From NCBI RefSeq assembly GCF_017355365.1, contig NZ_JADIJR010000011.1:1-64000 (forward strand): a stretch of 64,000 bases of DNA, in the 5' to 3' direction. Positions 20,121 to 27,647 of this stretch are shown one piece after another (positions within the stretch are counted from its first letter, which is position 1; every line of letters starts with the position of its first letter). The notes beneath the pieces were generated by a model. That model saw nothing but the letters and a program-made list of their open reading frames with translations, made no database searches and had not been told where the DNA came from. The position numbers and the translations under genes were made by a program. The stretch is from Microbacterium sp. SD291 (GTDB lineage Bacteria > Actinomycetota > Actinomycetes > Actinomycetales > Microbacteriaceae).

Positions 20121-21347
20121 ATGACTCCATCGCGCCACTTCGACCAGTCGTCGAAGCTCAAGAACGTCCTGTACGAGATCCGTGGGAACACGCTCGTCGA
20201 GGCGGCGCGGCTGGAGGCCGAGGGGCACACGATCCTCAAGCTCAACACCGGGAACCCTGCGATCTTCGGCTTCGAGGCCCCGTATCAGATCGTCCGCGAC
20301 ATGCTGGAGGCGCTCCCGACGTCACACGGCTACAGCGACAGCAAGGGCATCGTCTCAGCCCGCCGGGCCGTCGTCAGCCGTTACGAGGAGATCGAGGACT
20401 TCCCGCGCTTCGACCCTGAGGACGTCTTCCTCGGCAACGGCGTCTCCGAGCTCATCACGATGACCATGCAGGCGCTCCTCGACGAGGGCGACGAGGTGCT
20501 GATCCCCGCCCCCGACTATCCGCTGTGGACGGCCATGACCAGCCTCGCCGGCGGGACGCCGGTGCACTACCTGTGCGACGAGGATGACGAATGGCAGCCC
20601 TCCCTCGAGGACATCCGCTCGAAGATCACGCCGCGCACCAAGGCGCTCGTGATCATCAACCCGAACAACCCCACGGGCGTCGTGTACTCGCGGGAGATCC
20701 TCGAGGGTCTCGTCCGGATCGCCAGGGAGCACGAGCTCCTGCTCCTCTCCGACGAGATCTACGACCGCATCCTGTTCGACGACGCCGTGCACATCCCGAC
20801 CGCGACTCTCGCGCCCGACCTGCTGTGCCTGACCTTCAACGGGCTCTCCAAGACCTACCGCGTCGCCGGCTACCGCTCCGGCTGGCTCGTCATCACAGGT
20901 CCGCAGTCGCACGCGAAGGGGTTCCTCGAGGGCATCAATCTCCTCGCCTCGACGCGGCTCTGCCCGAACGTCCCCGCGCAGCACGCACTGCAGGCGGCGC
21001 TCTCCGGCGTGCAGTCGATCGACGCCCTGATCGGCCCGTCCGGTCGCCTCCACGAGCAGCGCGACATCGCGTGGGAGGGACTGGAGGCGATCCCTGGCGT
21101 GTCCTGCGTGAAGCCGCAGGGGGCGCTGTACGCCTTCCCTCGCCTCGACCCGAACGTGCACGAGATCAGAGACGACGCGAAGCTCGTCTACGACCTGCTC
21201 GTCTCCGAGCACATCCTCCTCGTGCAGGGCACCGGGTTCAACTGGCCGACCCCGGATCACCTCCGGCTGGTCACGCTTCCCGAGCCGCGCGTGCTGGCAG
21301 AAGCCGTCGAGCGCCTCGGGAACTTCCTCTCGAGCTACCGGCAGTAG
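20121..21347 (+). CDS. PLP-dependent aminotransferase, AlaA/AlaT-like
   Basis: Class-I aminotransferase of 408 residues, most like glutamate-pyruvate (alanine) transaminases. It shows NTGNPAIFGFEAP, NGVSELITMTMQALLDEGDEVLIPAPDYPLW, NPNNPTGVVYS, LSDEIYDRI and the PLP-lysine region FNGLSKTYRVAGYRSGW. Near the end, VQGTGFNWPTPDHLRLV carries the carboxylate-binding arginine. The C-terminal 77 bp overlap the convergent CpaE-like gene. Exact substrate pair is inferred from overall similarity. Confidence 0.88.
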   Translation: MTPSRHFDQSSKLKNVLYEIRGNTLVEAARLEAEGHTILKLNTGNPAIFGFEAPYQIVRDMLEALPTSHGYSDSKGIVSARRAVVSRYEEIEDFPRFDPEDVFLGNGVSELITMTMQALLDEGDEVLIPAPDYPLWTAMTSLAGGTPVHYLCDEDDEWQPSLEDIRSKITPRTKALVIINPNNPTGVVYSREILEGLVRIAREHELLLLSDEIYDRILFDDAVHIPTATLAPDLLCLTFNGLSKTYRVAGYRSGWLVITGPQSHAKGFLEGINLLASTRLCPNVPAQHALQAALSGVQSIDALIGPSGRLHEQRDIAWEGLEAIPGVSCVKPQGALYAFPRLDPNVHEIRDDAKLVYDLLVSEHILLVQGTGFNWPTPDHLRLVTLPEPRVLAEAVERLGNFLSSYRQ

Positions 21348-22509
21348 CCGCATCGCGCGTCGTGGTCGAGCGGGCCAGCCGCCGCACGGCCGCGACGAAC
21401 GCGGACCTCGGGGTGAGATCCGCCATCGGACGGGCGTGCAGCAGAGCGGCATCCGCCGCGCGCTGATCGAACGGCAGGAACGAGACCTCGGTGATGCCGG
21501 CGAACCGCTCCAGGGTGCGCCGCACCTGTCCGCGTGCGTCGATGCCCAAGGGGCCGGGGCGAACCTGATTGACGACGACGGTGATCGGCGTCGGAGAGGT
21601 GAGGCGACGCAGCTCGGCGTGATCGCGCAGGAACCGGCTGATGCCGAGCGGGTCGGCGGACGCGACGGCGACGATGGCATCCGCCTCGCGGAGGGCGGCG
21701 ACGGTCGCGGCATGCCGGCGGGGCCCGACCAGATCGTAGGTCGCCTCGTCATCGGCCTCGAAGGCGGCCGAGACGTCGACGACGGTCTCCTCCGCCCAGT
21801 GGCGGCAGGCCCGCAGCGCCGACTCCACCCTCGGCGCGGAGAGCTCGGGCCAGCGGCTCGGACGGTTGAGGCCGCCGAGGACGTCGATCGCGCCGGCGCT
21901 GGTCTCGAGAGCGATGGCGAGACGCGTGAGCTCCGCGTCGTCGAGGGCGCCGAGCTCCGCGCGACGGCACGCCGCAGCGATCCCCGGCGCGTCATCGCTG
22001 AGCCCGAGCAGGAGTGCGAGCGACGGTGCGACGGTGTCGGCGTCGACCAGGGCCGTCCGCCTGCCCGCGCGGGTCAGCTCGACCGCGAGCTGGATGGCCA
22101 GTGTGGAGCGACCGGGTGAGCCGGGTGGCCCCCACACGACCGTCACCCGATGCGGCGGGCCGTCTGCCTCCCGGTCCGGCATGCGCGGCGCGTCGGCGCT
22201 GAGCGCCGCGGCGACCTCCCAGCCGCTCGCCTCAGCGGGAAGCGCCGCGGACAGGCCGAAGCGCGTCAGGAGTCTGCTGTCGCCTTCGCCGAGCGGGACC
22301 ACTCGCACGCCGGCGCGATCGCATGCGCCGATCAGCGCCGAGGTCAGCACTCCGCGAGTGGCCGGGACGAGGACGGCATCCGCGTCCGGGGGCAGGGGCA
22401 GGAGCCCGTCCGGCGTCACCACCGCGACCACGTCGACGCCTTCCAGCTCCAGCTCCGCGGCGAGAGCGCTCGCGCGCGGCTCCGGCACCGCGATGATGAC
22501 GACGGTCAT
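21271..22509 (-). CDS. CpaE/Ssd-like P-loop ATPase with altered Walker A
   Basis: The 412-residue protein has a receiver-like N-terminal half (VVIIAVPEPRASALAAELELEG) and a MinD/ParA-type ATPase domain. The P-loop reads GPPGSPGRST: both the signature lysine and the P-loop lysine of KGGVGKTT are replaced (by Pro and Arg). The switch region LVDADTVAPSLALLLGL is retained. Actinobacterial CpaE-like and septum-site-determining (Ssd) proteins show similar divergence. The start overlaps the SAF-domain gene as ATGA. No pilus genes (cpaF, tadB, flp) are adjacent, so the job may be polar or septal positioning. Its 3' end overlaps the aminotransferase by 77 bp. Confidence 0.78.
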   Translation of the reverse strand: MTVVIIAVPEPRASALAAELELEGVDVVAVVTPDGLLPLPPDADAVLVPATRGVLTSALIGACDRAGVRVVPLGEGDSRLLTRFGLSAALPAEASGWEVAAALSADAPRMPDREADGPPHRVTVVWGPPGSPGRSTLAIQLAVELTRAGRRTALVDADTVAPSLALLLGLSDDAPGIAAACRRAELGALDDAELTRLAIALETSAGAIDVLGGLNRPSRWPELSAPRVESALRACRHWAEETVVDVSAAFEADDEATYDLVGPRRHAATVAALREADAIVAVASADPLGISRFLRDHAELRRLTSPTPITVVVNQVRPGPLGIDARGQVRRTLERFAGITEVSFLPFDQRAADAALLHARPMADLTPRSAFVAAVRRLARSTTTRDAATAGSSRGSSRGARRLLPARAAREA

Positions 22510-23126
22510 GATGTCGCACCGACGGGCACGACCGACAGCGCTGAACCGCCGGTCATCGCCGCGAGCACGTCGGCGACGTCCGCACGGTCGATGACGATCT
22601 CCACCGCGGTGCCGTCGGATGCGAGCATCCCGTCGGATTCGAGCACGGCGGCGACCGTGACGTCCGCGACGAGGATGCGCGGGGCGTCGTGAGCGCGCCC
22701 GTCGTCGAGCGGTGGTGCGTGCCAGAGCTCGACGACGGTGCCGGCCGCGACATCCGCAGGGATGCCGGTGCTGCTCTCGACGACGATGGTCGTCGAGCGG
22801 CTGTCGTCGGCGTCGGCCGCTGCGGTCGCGGGGAACAGCTCGCCCTCGGACACCGTGCGCGCGGCGACCTGGCCGGACTGCAGATCCTGAGGCGCGAGGT
22901 AGTCGCCGGTGAGGGACCCGAGCCCGACTTCGACGACCTGGAAGTCGGAGGAGGCGAGCGCCTCGCCCTGCACGATGGTGCGATTCGCCTGCAGCACCGG
23001 TGTCGTCCGGCCTGAGGACGAGACGACCAGCCATACCCCGGCGATCGAGACGACGACGAGGGCGATGCCGATCAGGAAGCGGATGTCGCCCCAGAACGCG
23101 CGTCGAGAGCGGGTGAACTTGGTCAT
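22506..23126 (-). CDS. SAF-domain (CpaB/RcpC-like) membrane-anchored protein
   Basis: The 206-residue protein has one N-terminal membrane segment (LIGIALVVVSIAGVWLVVSSS). An SAF domain follows (TTPVLQANRTIVQGEALASSDFQVVEV... LQSGQVAARTVSEGELFP). SAF/CpaB proteins are periplasmic or exported partners of Flp pilus secretins. Here only the CpaE-like ATPase is linked to it, by a 4-bp overlap. The role is inferred only from domain class. Confidence 0.78.
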   Translation of the reverse strand: MTKFTRSRRAFWGDIRFLIGIALVVVSIAGVWLVVSSSGRTTPVLQANRTIVQGEALASSDFQVVEVGLGSLTGDYLAPQDLQSGQVAARTVSEGELFPATAAADADDSRSTTIVVESSTGIPADVAAGTVVELWHAPPLDDGRAHDAPRILVADVTVAAVLESDGMLASDGTAVEIVIDRADVADVLAAMTGGSALSVVPVGATS

Positions 23127-23223
23127 GGCGCAATCGTCACAGAAATCCGCGGATCACCTCGTGAGTTATCCACAGGTTGATCTCGGCGGTGGTCTGCGAG
23201 CGACTCCGGGGGAGAATGGGTGC

Positions 23224-23502
23224 ATGCCCGATTCGCCCGCATCCGCTCCGCGATTCCTCGCGCCCGCACAGGTGGCGGAGCTGCTCAGCATCGAGGTCGA
23301 CGAGGTCATCGCGCTGGTCTATCAGGGCAGGCTCCGCGGATCTCAGCTCGGCTCGCCCGCGCGCTGGCGCGTGGAGGAGTCCAGCCTCGCGGAGTACCTC
23401 TCGGAGCAGTCGGAGGAGGCGCGGCGGATGGCGCTGTGGCGGCAGGCCAACGAGGCGAGCTTCCCCGAGGTATGGGGCACGTCGAGGCCTCACGGCAGCT
23501 GA
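23224..23502 (+). CDS. Small helix-turn-helix protein, excisionase/BldC type
   Basis: The 92-residue protein carries an MerR-like DNA-binding motif: FLAPAQVAELLSIEVDEVIALVYQGRLRGSQLGSPARWRVEESSLAEYL. The form is that of BldC/excisionase HTH proteins, which can bind as polymers on direct repeats. ATG 23224 is the natural start; the frame stays open upstream but has no signal. GAGAAT lies 6 nt upstream, a weak leaderless -10. It diverges from the SAF gene and its end overlaps the next, convergent gene by 13 bp. Confidence 0.8.
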   Translation: MPDSPASAPRFLAPAQVAELLSIEVDEVIALVYQGRLRGSQLGSPARWRVEESSLAEYLSEQSEEARRMALWRQANEASFPEVWGTSRPHGS

Positions 23503-24101
23503 TCGCCCGAGGCCTGCACCGAGGCCAGCGCGTCGAACGGGACGACGCGGAAGCTGCGCACCGCGGCGGCTACGCGCGCATCGCCCTGGTCGTGCACCGC
23601 GAGGTCGAGGTGATCGGATCCGGCCCTGTCGATGGTGCCGTGCAGGTCGTCGCCGTCGACGGTGGTCAGCCGCACGGCGACGCGGCGCCGCGCGAGATCG
23701 CGCAGCACGAAGCCGAGGGTCATCCGCTCCCGCAGCGACGGGGTGTCCTCGAGCGCGGCATCCAGGCTGGCCAGCAGCATGCCGTGATCGAGGGCGAGAC
23801 CGCGGACCGCATGCAGCGGGATGATCAGGATCGCCCGCGGCCGGCCGGTGCCCGCGTCGTCGGCCTGCGCCGCGGCGACCCAGTCTGCTCCGAGTGACTG
23901 CAGCCGCACGCGGATCCGCCGCATTCCGGGGAGGTCGACGGTGGCGACGGTCGCGGACGCGCAGAGCACACGCAGACGGCTGCGCAGGTCGAGCCGGGAG
24001 ATGCGGAGCCGTTCGGACTCCGCGTCGAGCGCGGCCCGCTCCGCCTCCCACTCCGAGGCGAGCTGACCTTCGAGGTCTTCGAACAGCCGATCCCAATGCA
24101 C
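23490..24101 (-). CDS. Conserved actinobacterial hypothetical protein
   Basis: The 203-residue protein has no signal peptide. A helical charged N-terminus (FEDLEGQLASEWEAERAALDAESERL) is followed by a mixed domain (LTTVDGDDLHGTIDRAGSDHLDLAVHD) that resembles a small beta-barrel. I do not recognise a named family. It starts with GTG at 24101, 7 nt after a TACGCT box. It is adjacent to the HTH and Rv3235-family genes. Confidence 0.65.
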   Translation of the reverse strand: MHWDRLFEDLEGQLASEWEAERAALDAESERLRISRLDLRSRLRVLCASATVATVDLPGMRRIRVRLQSLGADWVAAAQADDAGTGRPRAILIIPLHAVRGLALDHGMLLASLDAALEDTPSLRERMTLGFVLRDLARRRVAVRLTTVDGDDLHGTIDRAGSDHLDLAVHDQGDARVAAAVRSFRVVPFDALASVQASGDQLP

Positions 24102-24108
24102 CCGACCG

Positions 24109-24114
24109 AGCGTA
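24109..24114 (-). promoter_or_regulatory. -10 box for leaderless hypothetical gene
   Basis: On the minus strand TACGCT ends 7 nt before the GTG at 24101, with no Shine-Dalgarno sequence. Confidence 0.35.
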
Positions 24115-24227
24115 AGCGAACCGCGCGCTCGGTGTACGAGTTATCCACAATTGTCGCGCGAGACGCTCGAGCGCCGATCACGCCGTGCTCTACTTGCCGC
24201 AGTCTTCACCGATGGAGAGTGCCGCAG

Positions 24228-24614
24228 ATGACGCTTCACGAGTACTTCGCACCGCAGCCGACGCCGCGCGCCGAGCTGCCCGATCCCGAGCCGCTGCTGC
24301 GCAGCCTCACGCAGGGCGTCCTGGAGGTGCTCGCAGGGGTGCGAGAGGTCGATCAGCTCGCCCGCTGGTTCAGCGAGGACGCCTACCGGACGCTGCTGAC
24401 GCGGGCGAACCTGTCGGCGAGGGCGCGCAGCGCCAGGGGAGTCCCGCCCGCGCGTCCGACGTTCGACATCCGCTCGATCCGCGTGTCCGAGCCGGTGGAC
24501 GGCGTCGTCGAGGCGGTCGTGATCGTGGCGGGCCCCGGACGCACCCGTGCGGTCGCCGTACGGCTCGAGGGGCTGGACCATCGCTGGCGCGCCTCGTCGC
24601 TCGCGGTGCTCTGA
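24228..24614 (+). CDS. Rv3235 family protein
   Basis: The 128-residue cytoplasmic protein has the Rv3235 pattern: ALTQGVLEVLAG-like LTQGVLEVLAGVREVDQLARWFSEDAYRTL, then RSIRVSEPVDGVVEAVVIVAGPGRTRAVAVRLEG and a terminal WRASSLAVL. The family is widespread in actinobacteria, often near secA, and has no assigned function. GGAGAG lies 8 nt before ATG 24228. An earlier in-frame start at 24096 lacks a ribosome site. Confidence 0.82.
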   Translation: MTLHEYFAPQPTPRAELPDPEPLLRSLTQGVLEVLAGVREVDQLARWFSEDAYRTLLTRANLSARARSARGVPPARPTFDIRSIRVSEPVDGVVEAVVIVAGPGRTRAVAVRLEGLDHRWRASSLAVL

Positions 24615-24642
24615 GCCGCCGGGTCGCGTGCCCGGCCCCCAG

Positions 24643-24648
24643 TAGGCT
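24643..24648 (+). promoter_or_regulatory. -10 box for leaderless sensor kinase transcript
   Basis: TAGGCT lies 6 nt before the GTG at 24655; no ribosome site is visible. Confidence 0.45.
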
Positions 24649-24654
24649 TATGAG

Positions 24655-26139
24655 GTGTCAACCCTCAGTGATCTCGCCCACGCCCAGGGCCGCCTGACCG
24701 ACAGCGATGTCGAATGGCTCCATCGACTCGCCGGAGACGGCCAGCTTCTCGCCGACCTCGCTTCCGCGGACATCGTCGTGTGGATCCAGAGCGATGACGG
24801 CTCGTTCATCGCCGTCGCGCACGCCCGGCCGAGCGGCGCGGCGACCCTCTTCTACCGGGACATCGTCGGCGAGCGGGTGCGTCCGCAGTGGCGGACGCAG
24901 GTGCAGGGCGCATTCGAGTCCGGCGAGATCGTGGACTCGTCGTCTCCCGACTGGTTCGAGGAGACGCCGACGCGGGTCCGTGCGGTGCCGATCGTCATCG
25001 ATCGCCGCAACGCCGAGCATCCGGCATCCGTCATCGGAGTCGTGACCAGGCACACCAACCTCGGCGAGGCGCGCACGCCGTCACGTCAGCAGATCACGTT
25101 CGACGAGTGCGCGAACGACCTGTTCCGGATGATCGCCGAGGGCAGCTTCCCCGACCTGGCGGCGCCGACGTCGCCGCGGCGAGGCGCGCCGCGGGCCTCC
25201 GACGGCCTGATCCGGATCGACGTCGACGGCATCACCACGTTCGCGAGCCCGAACGCGCTCTCGGCCTTCAACCGCATGGGTTTCGAGGACGAGCTCGAGG
25301 GGGAGTCGCTCGCCGAGGTGACCACCCGCCTGGTGCCCCCGTCGCGGCAGGTGGACGAGTCGCTGCCCGTCGTCGTCACCGGTCGCGCACCCTGGCGCAC
25401 CGACATCGAGGCGCGCGGAGTGACGGTGTCGCTGCGGGCGATCCCGCTGAAGGACCACGGCACGCGCATCGGCGCCATCGTGCTCTGCCGCGACGTCTCG
25501 GAGCTCCGGCATCAGGAGCAGGAGCTCATCACGAAGGATGCGACGATCCGGGAGATCCACCACCGGGTGAAGAACAACCTGCAGACCGTCGCGTCGCTGC
25601 TGCGGATCCAGGCGCGTCGCACGCATTCCGATGAGGCGCGAGATGCGCTGACCCAGGCCATGCGCAGAGTCGACGCGATCGCGGTCGTGCATGACACGCT
25701 CGCTCAGGGCCTCGCGCAGAAGGTGGACTTCGACGAGGTCTTCCATCGGGTGCTGAAGCTGGTCGCCGAGGTCGCGTCCGCGCCGAACACCCGCGCGATG
25801 ACGCAGTCGACCGGCCGTTTCGGCGTGCTGCCCAGCGAGTACGCGACGCCGCTGGCGCTGGCGCTGACCGAGGTCGTCACGAACGCGGTCGAGCACGGAC
25901 TCGCAGGGCAGGAGGGCGTCGTCACGATCGACGCCGTCCGGACCGAGGAGAATCTCCGCGTCACGGTCCAGGACTCCGGTCGCGGACTGCCGGAGGGGCG
26001 CATCGGCCAGGGTCTCGGGACGCAGATCATCCGCACGCTCATCCAGGGCGAGCTCGGCGGCACGATCGAGTGGCACGGCAGCGACGGCGAGGGCACCGAG
26101 GTGATCATCGACATCCCGCTGCGCTGGCTGAACAGGTGA
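24655..26139 (+). CDS. PdtaS-like sensor histidine kinase (HisKA_2/HWE class)
   Basis: The 494-residue cytosolic protein has an N-terminal GAF-like domain, a PAS domain (about 170-290; GITTFASPNALSAFNRMG) and a HisKA_2 phosphoacceptor motif IHHRVKNNLQTVASLLRIQARR. The HATPase domain has LALTEVVTNAVEHGLAG, DSGRGLPEG and GLGTQIIRTL. This is the architecture of PdtaS, which in mycobacteria signals to the RNA-binding antiterminator PdtaR. No regulator gene is adjacent, so it is an orphan kinase in this window. The GTG start follows a leaderless -10 box. Confidence 0.88.
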   Translation: MSTLSDLAHAQGRLTDSDVEWLHRLAGDGQLLADLASADIVVWIQSDDGSFIAVAHARPSGAATLFYRDIVGERVRPQWRTQVQGAFESGEIVDSSSPDWFEETPTRVRAVPIVIDRRNAEHPASVIGVVTRHTNLGEARTPSRQQITFDECANDLFRMIAEGSFPDLAAPTSPRRGAPRASDGLIRIDVDGITTFASPNALSAFNRMGFEDELEGESLAEVTTRLVPPSRQVDESLPVVVTGRAPWRTDIEARGVTVSLRAIPLKDHGTRIGAIVLCRDVSELRHQEQELITKDATIREIHHRVKNNLQTVASLLRIQARRTHSDEARDALTQAMRRVDAIAVVHDTLAQGLAQKVDFDEVFHRVLKLVAEVASAPNTRAMTQSTGRFGVLPSEYATPLALALTEVVTNAVEHGLAGQEGVVTIDAVRTEENLRVTVQDSGRGLPEGRIGQGLGTQIIRTLIQGELGGTIEWHGSDGEGTEVIIDIPLRWLNR

Positions 26140-26142
26140 AGC

Positions 26143-26164
26143 GCCGCCTGCGATCGCAGGCGGC
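26143..26164. repeat. 22-bp perfect palindrome after the sensor kinase gene
   Basis: GCCGCCTGCGA/TCGCAGGCGGC is fully self-complementary. It starts 4 bp after the kinase stop and just before the long terminator hairpin, and may be a first terminator or a protein-binding site. Confidence 0.5.
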
Positions 26165-26175
26165 AGCTTCTGAGG

Positions 26176-26224
26176 AGCACGCGAAAGCGGCCCGAGACGA
26201 TGTCCCGGGCCGCTTTCGCGTGCT
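26176..26224. terminator. Bidirectional terminator between the sensor kinase and whiB
   Basis: A 19-bp perfect stem AGCACGCGAAAGCGGCCCG (26176-26194) pairs with 26206-26224 around an 11-nt loop. It lies between convergent genes. Confidence 0.85.
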
Positions 26225-26240
26225 GTTCAGAAGCTGTGGT

Positions 26241-26489
26241 TCAGGAAGCGCGGCGGGCGCGGGCCGCGCGGCGCTTGAGAGCGCGGCGCTCGTCCTCGGA
26301 GAGGCCTCCCCAGACGCCGGAGTCCTGGCTGGTCTCCAGTGCGTACTGCAGGCAGATCTCGGTGACCGTGCAGGTGGCGCAGACGCTCTTCGCCTTCTCG
26401 ATCTGATCGACTGCAGGGCCGGTGTTCCCGACGGGGAAGAACAGCTCTGGGTCGACAGTCAGGCAGGCGGCTTTGTCGCGCCAGTCCAT
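26241..26489 (-). CDS. whiB1: WhiB1-like iron-sulfur transcription factor
   Basis: The 82-residue protein binds a 4Fe-4S cluster through C9, C37, C40 and C46. It has the WhiB turn GVWGG (58-62) and a basic C-terminus (RRALKRRAARARR). The opening MDWRDKAAC and DPELFFPVGNTGPA match the WhiB1 group, which binds the housekeeping sigma factor and is sensitive to nitric oxide. GAGGAG upstream of ATG 26489 is a good ribosome site. The convergent terminator closes the gene. Confidence 0.9.
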   Translation of the reverse strand: MDWRDKAACLTVDPELFFPVGNTGPAVDQIEKAKSVCATCTVTEICLQYALETSQDSGVWGGLSEDERRALKRRAARARRAS

Positions 26490-26722
26490 GGGGGCTCCTC
26501 GTGTGGATTCAAGAGATGTCGCAGCGCGACGACTCGGATTCGGGCGGCAGATCGGGGTTCAGCTACCCTGTTCAGATGCGGACGGATGTCCGCCGCTTGT
26601 GATGCGGACGAGAATTGTCCGCCCCACGCCGCTGTGGGAGCACATGACTCTGTCTATTCTGTTACATGCAGGTTACGAAATCAAGGGTTTCGCTGCCTCT
26701 CATCCGATTCTCAGGAGACAAC

Positions 26723-27106
26723 GTGCGCGCACCCCGACTCGCCCTCGCCGCAGCGGCCGTCCTCGCGGCCGAAGGGGCGGCGCTCGTCGTGTTCGCACTG
26801 ATCGAGATGGTCGGCCTCGGCGCCGGCGACGCGGCATCGCTGCCGACGGCGCTCGCGCTCATCGTGCTCACCCTGATCGGCGCTGCCGCGCTCTTCGCGT
26901 TCGCCGTCGGCACGCGCGCCGGGAGGTCCTGGGCGCGTTCGGGGGGAGTGGTCTTCCAGGTGCTCGCGGTCGCGCTGGCGCTGGCGGCGCTCACACTGCA
27001 GCCGGTGTCCTGGCCGTTCGTGATCGGTGTGGGGCTGCCCGGCGTGCTGTGCTTCGCGCTCCTGATCGCCAGCGCCCGCGCCGAGGTGGAGCGCAGCGCC
27101 GACTGA
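26723..27106 (+). CDS. Small four-helix membrane protein
   Basis: The 127-residue protein consists of about four hydrophobic segments (LALAAAAVLAAEGAALVVFALIE, ALALIVLTLIGAAALFAFAVG, VVFQVLAVALALAALTL, WPFVIGVGLPGVLCFALLIAS). It ends in a short charged tail. GTG 26723 has AGGAGA 4 nt upstream, so I prefer it to an ATG at 26666. It resembles uncharacterised actinobacterial integral membrane proteins; no function can be given. About 230 bp separate it from whiB, holding the whiB promoter and nothing else I can name. Confidence 0.7.
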   Translation: MRAPRLALAAAAVLAAEGAALVVFALIEMVGLGAGDAASLPTALALIVLTLIGAAALFAFAVGTRAGRSWARSGGVVFQVLAVALALAALTLQPVSWPFVIGVGLPGVLCFALLIASARAEVERSAD

Positions 27107-27145
27107 GTCCTTCGCCGACTGAGCCCGACGGCGACTGAGCCCGAC
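27098..27145 (+). repeat. Three tandem 16-bp copies at the 3' end of the membrane protein gene
   Basis: GCCGACTGAGTCCTTC, GCCGACTGAGCCCGAC and GGCGACTGAGCCCGAC follow each other. The first copy contains the stop codon of the preceding gene, so this looks like local duplication of the gene end. Confidence 0.7.
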
Positions 27146-27164
27146 GACGGCGCGGGCGCGGGTC

Positions 27165-27638
27165 TCAGGCGTCGACGCCGAGCAGCTTGCGCAGTCGCGC
27201 CACGTGCCCTGTCGCCTTGACGTTGTAGAGCGCGAGTGTGACGGTGCCGTCCTCGTCGAGCACGAAGGTGGAGCGGATCACGCCTTCGACGACCTTGCCG
27301 TAGTTCATCTTCTCGCCCCACACGCCGTAGGCCGTGTGCACCGCGTGGTCGGGGTCGCTGAGCAGCGTGAACGTGAGGCCGTCGCGCTCCCGGAATTCGG
27401 CGAGCTTGGCCGGCTCGTCACGTGAGATGCCGATGACGCGGAAGCCTGCACCCTGGAGGGAGGAGATGCTGTCGCGGAAGTCGCATGCCTGCGTCGTGCA
27501 GCCCGGGGTCATCGCCGCCGGATAGAAGTACAGCACGGTCTTCTCCCCGCGGAGATCCGCGAGCCGGACGGTCGCGCCGTCCTGATCGAGAAGAGCGAAG
27601 TCGGGGGCAGAGGTTCCGGGTTCCAGGCGCACAGTCAC
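27165..27638 (-). CDS. bcp: Thioredoxin-dependent peroxiredoxin, BCP/PrxQ type
   Basis: Reduces hydrogen peroxide and organic peroxides with thioredoxin-like donors. The 157-residue protein has the peroxidatic site PAAMTPGCTTQAC with C47, and the resolving C52 five residues later as in BCP/PrxQ. Other family stretches are VIGISRDEPAKLAEF, LLSDPDHAVHTAYGVWGEK and RSTFVLDEDG. It lies 9 bp downstream of rsgA on the same strand and is probably the last gene of the aroA-rsgA-bcp transcript, adjacent to other redox functions (sigH/rsrA). Confidence 0.93.
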   Translation of the reverse strand: MTVRLEPGTSAPDFALLDQDGATVRLADLRGEKTVLYFYPAAMTPGCTTQACDFRDSISSLQGAGFRVIGISRDEPAKLAEFRERDGLTFTLLSDPDHAVHTAYGVWGEKMNYGKVVEGVIRSTFVLDEDGTVTLALYNVKATGHVARLRKLLGVDA

Positions 27639-27647
27639 GCCTTCAGC

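Noticed and set aside
19419..21347. Aminotransferase as a member of the carbamoyl operon
   Set aside because: A -10 box spans the GntR stop codon at exactly the leaderless distance, and the enzyme resembles general alanine transaminases.
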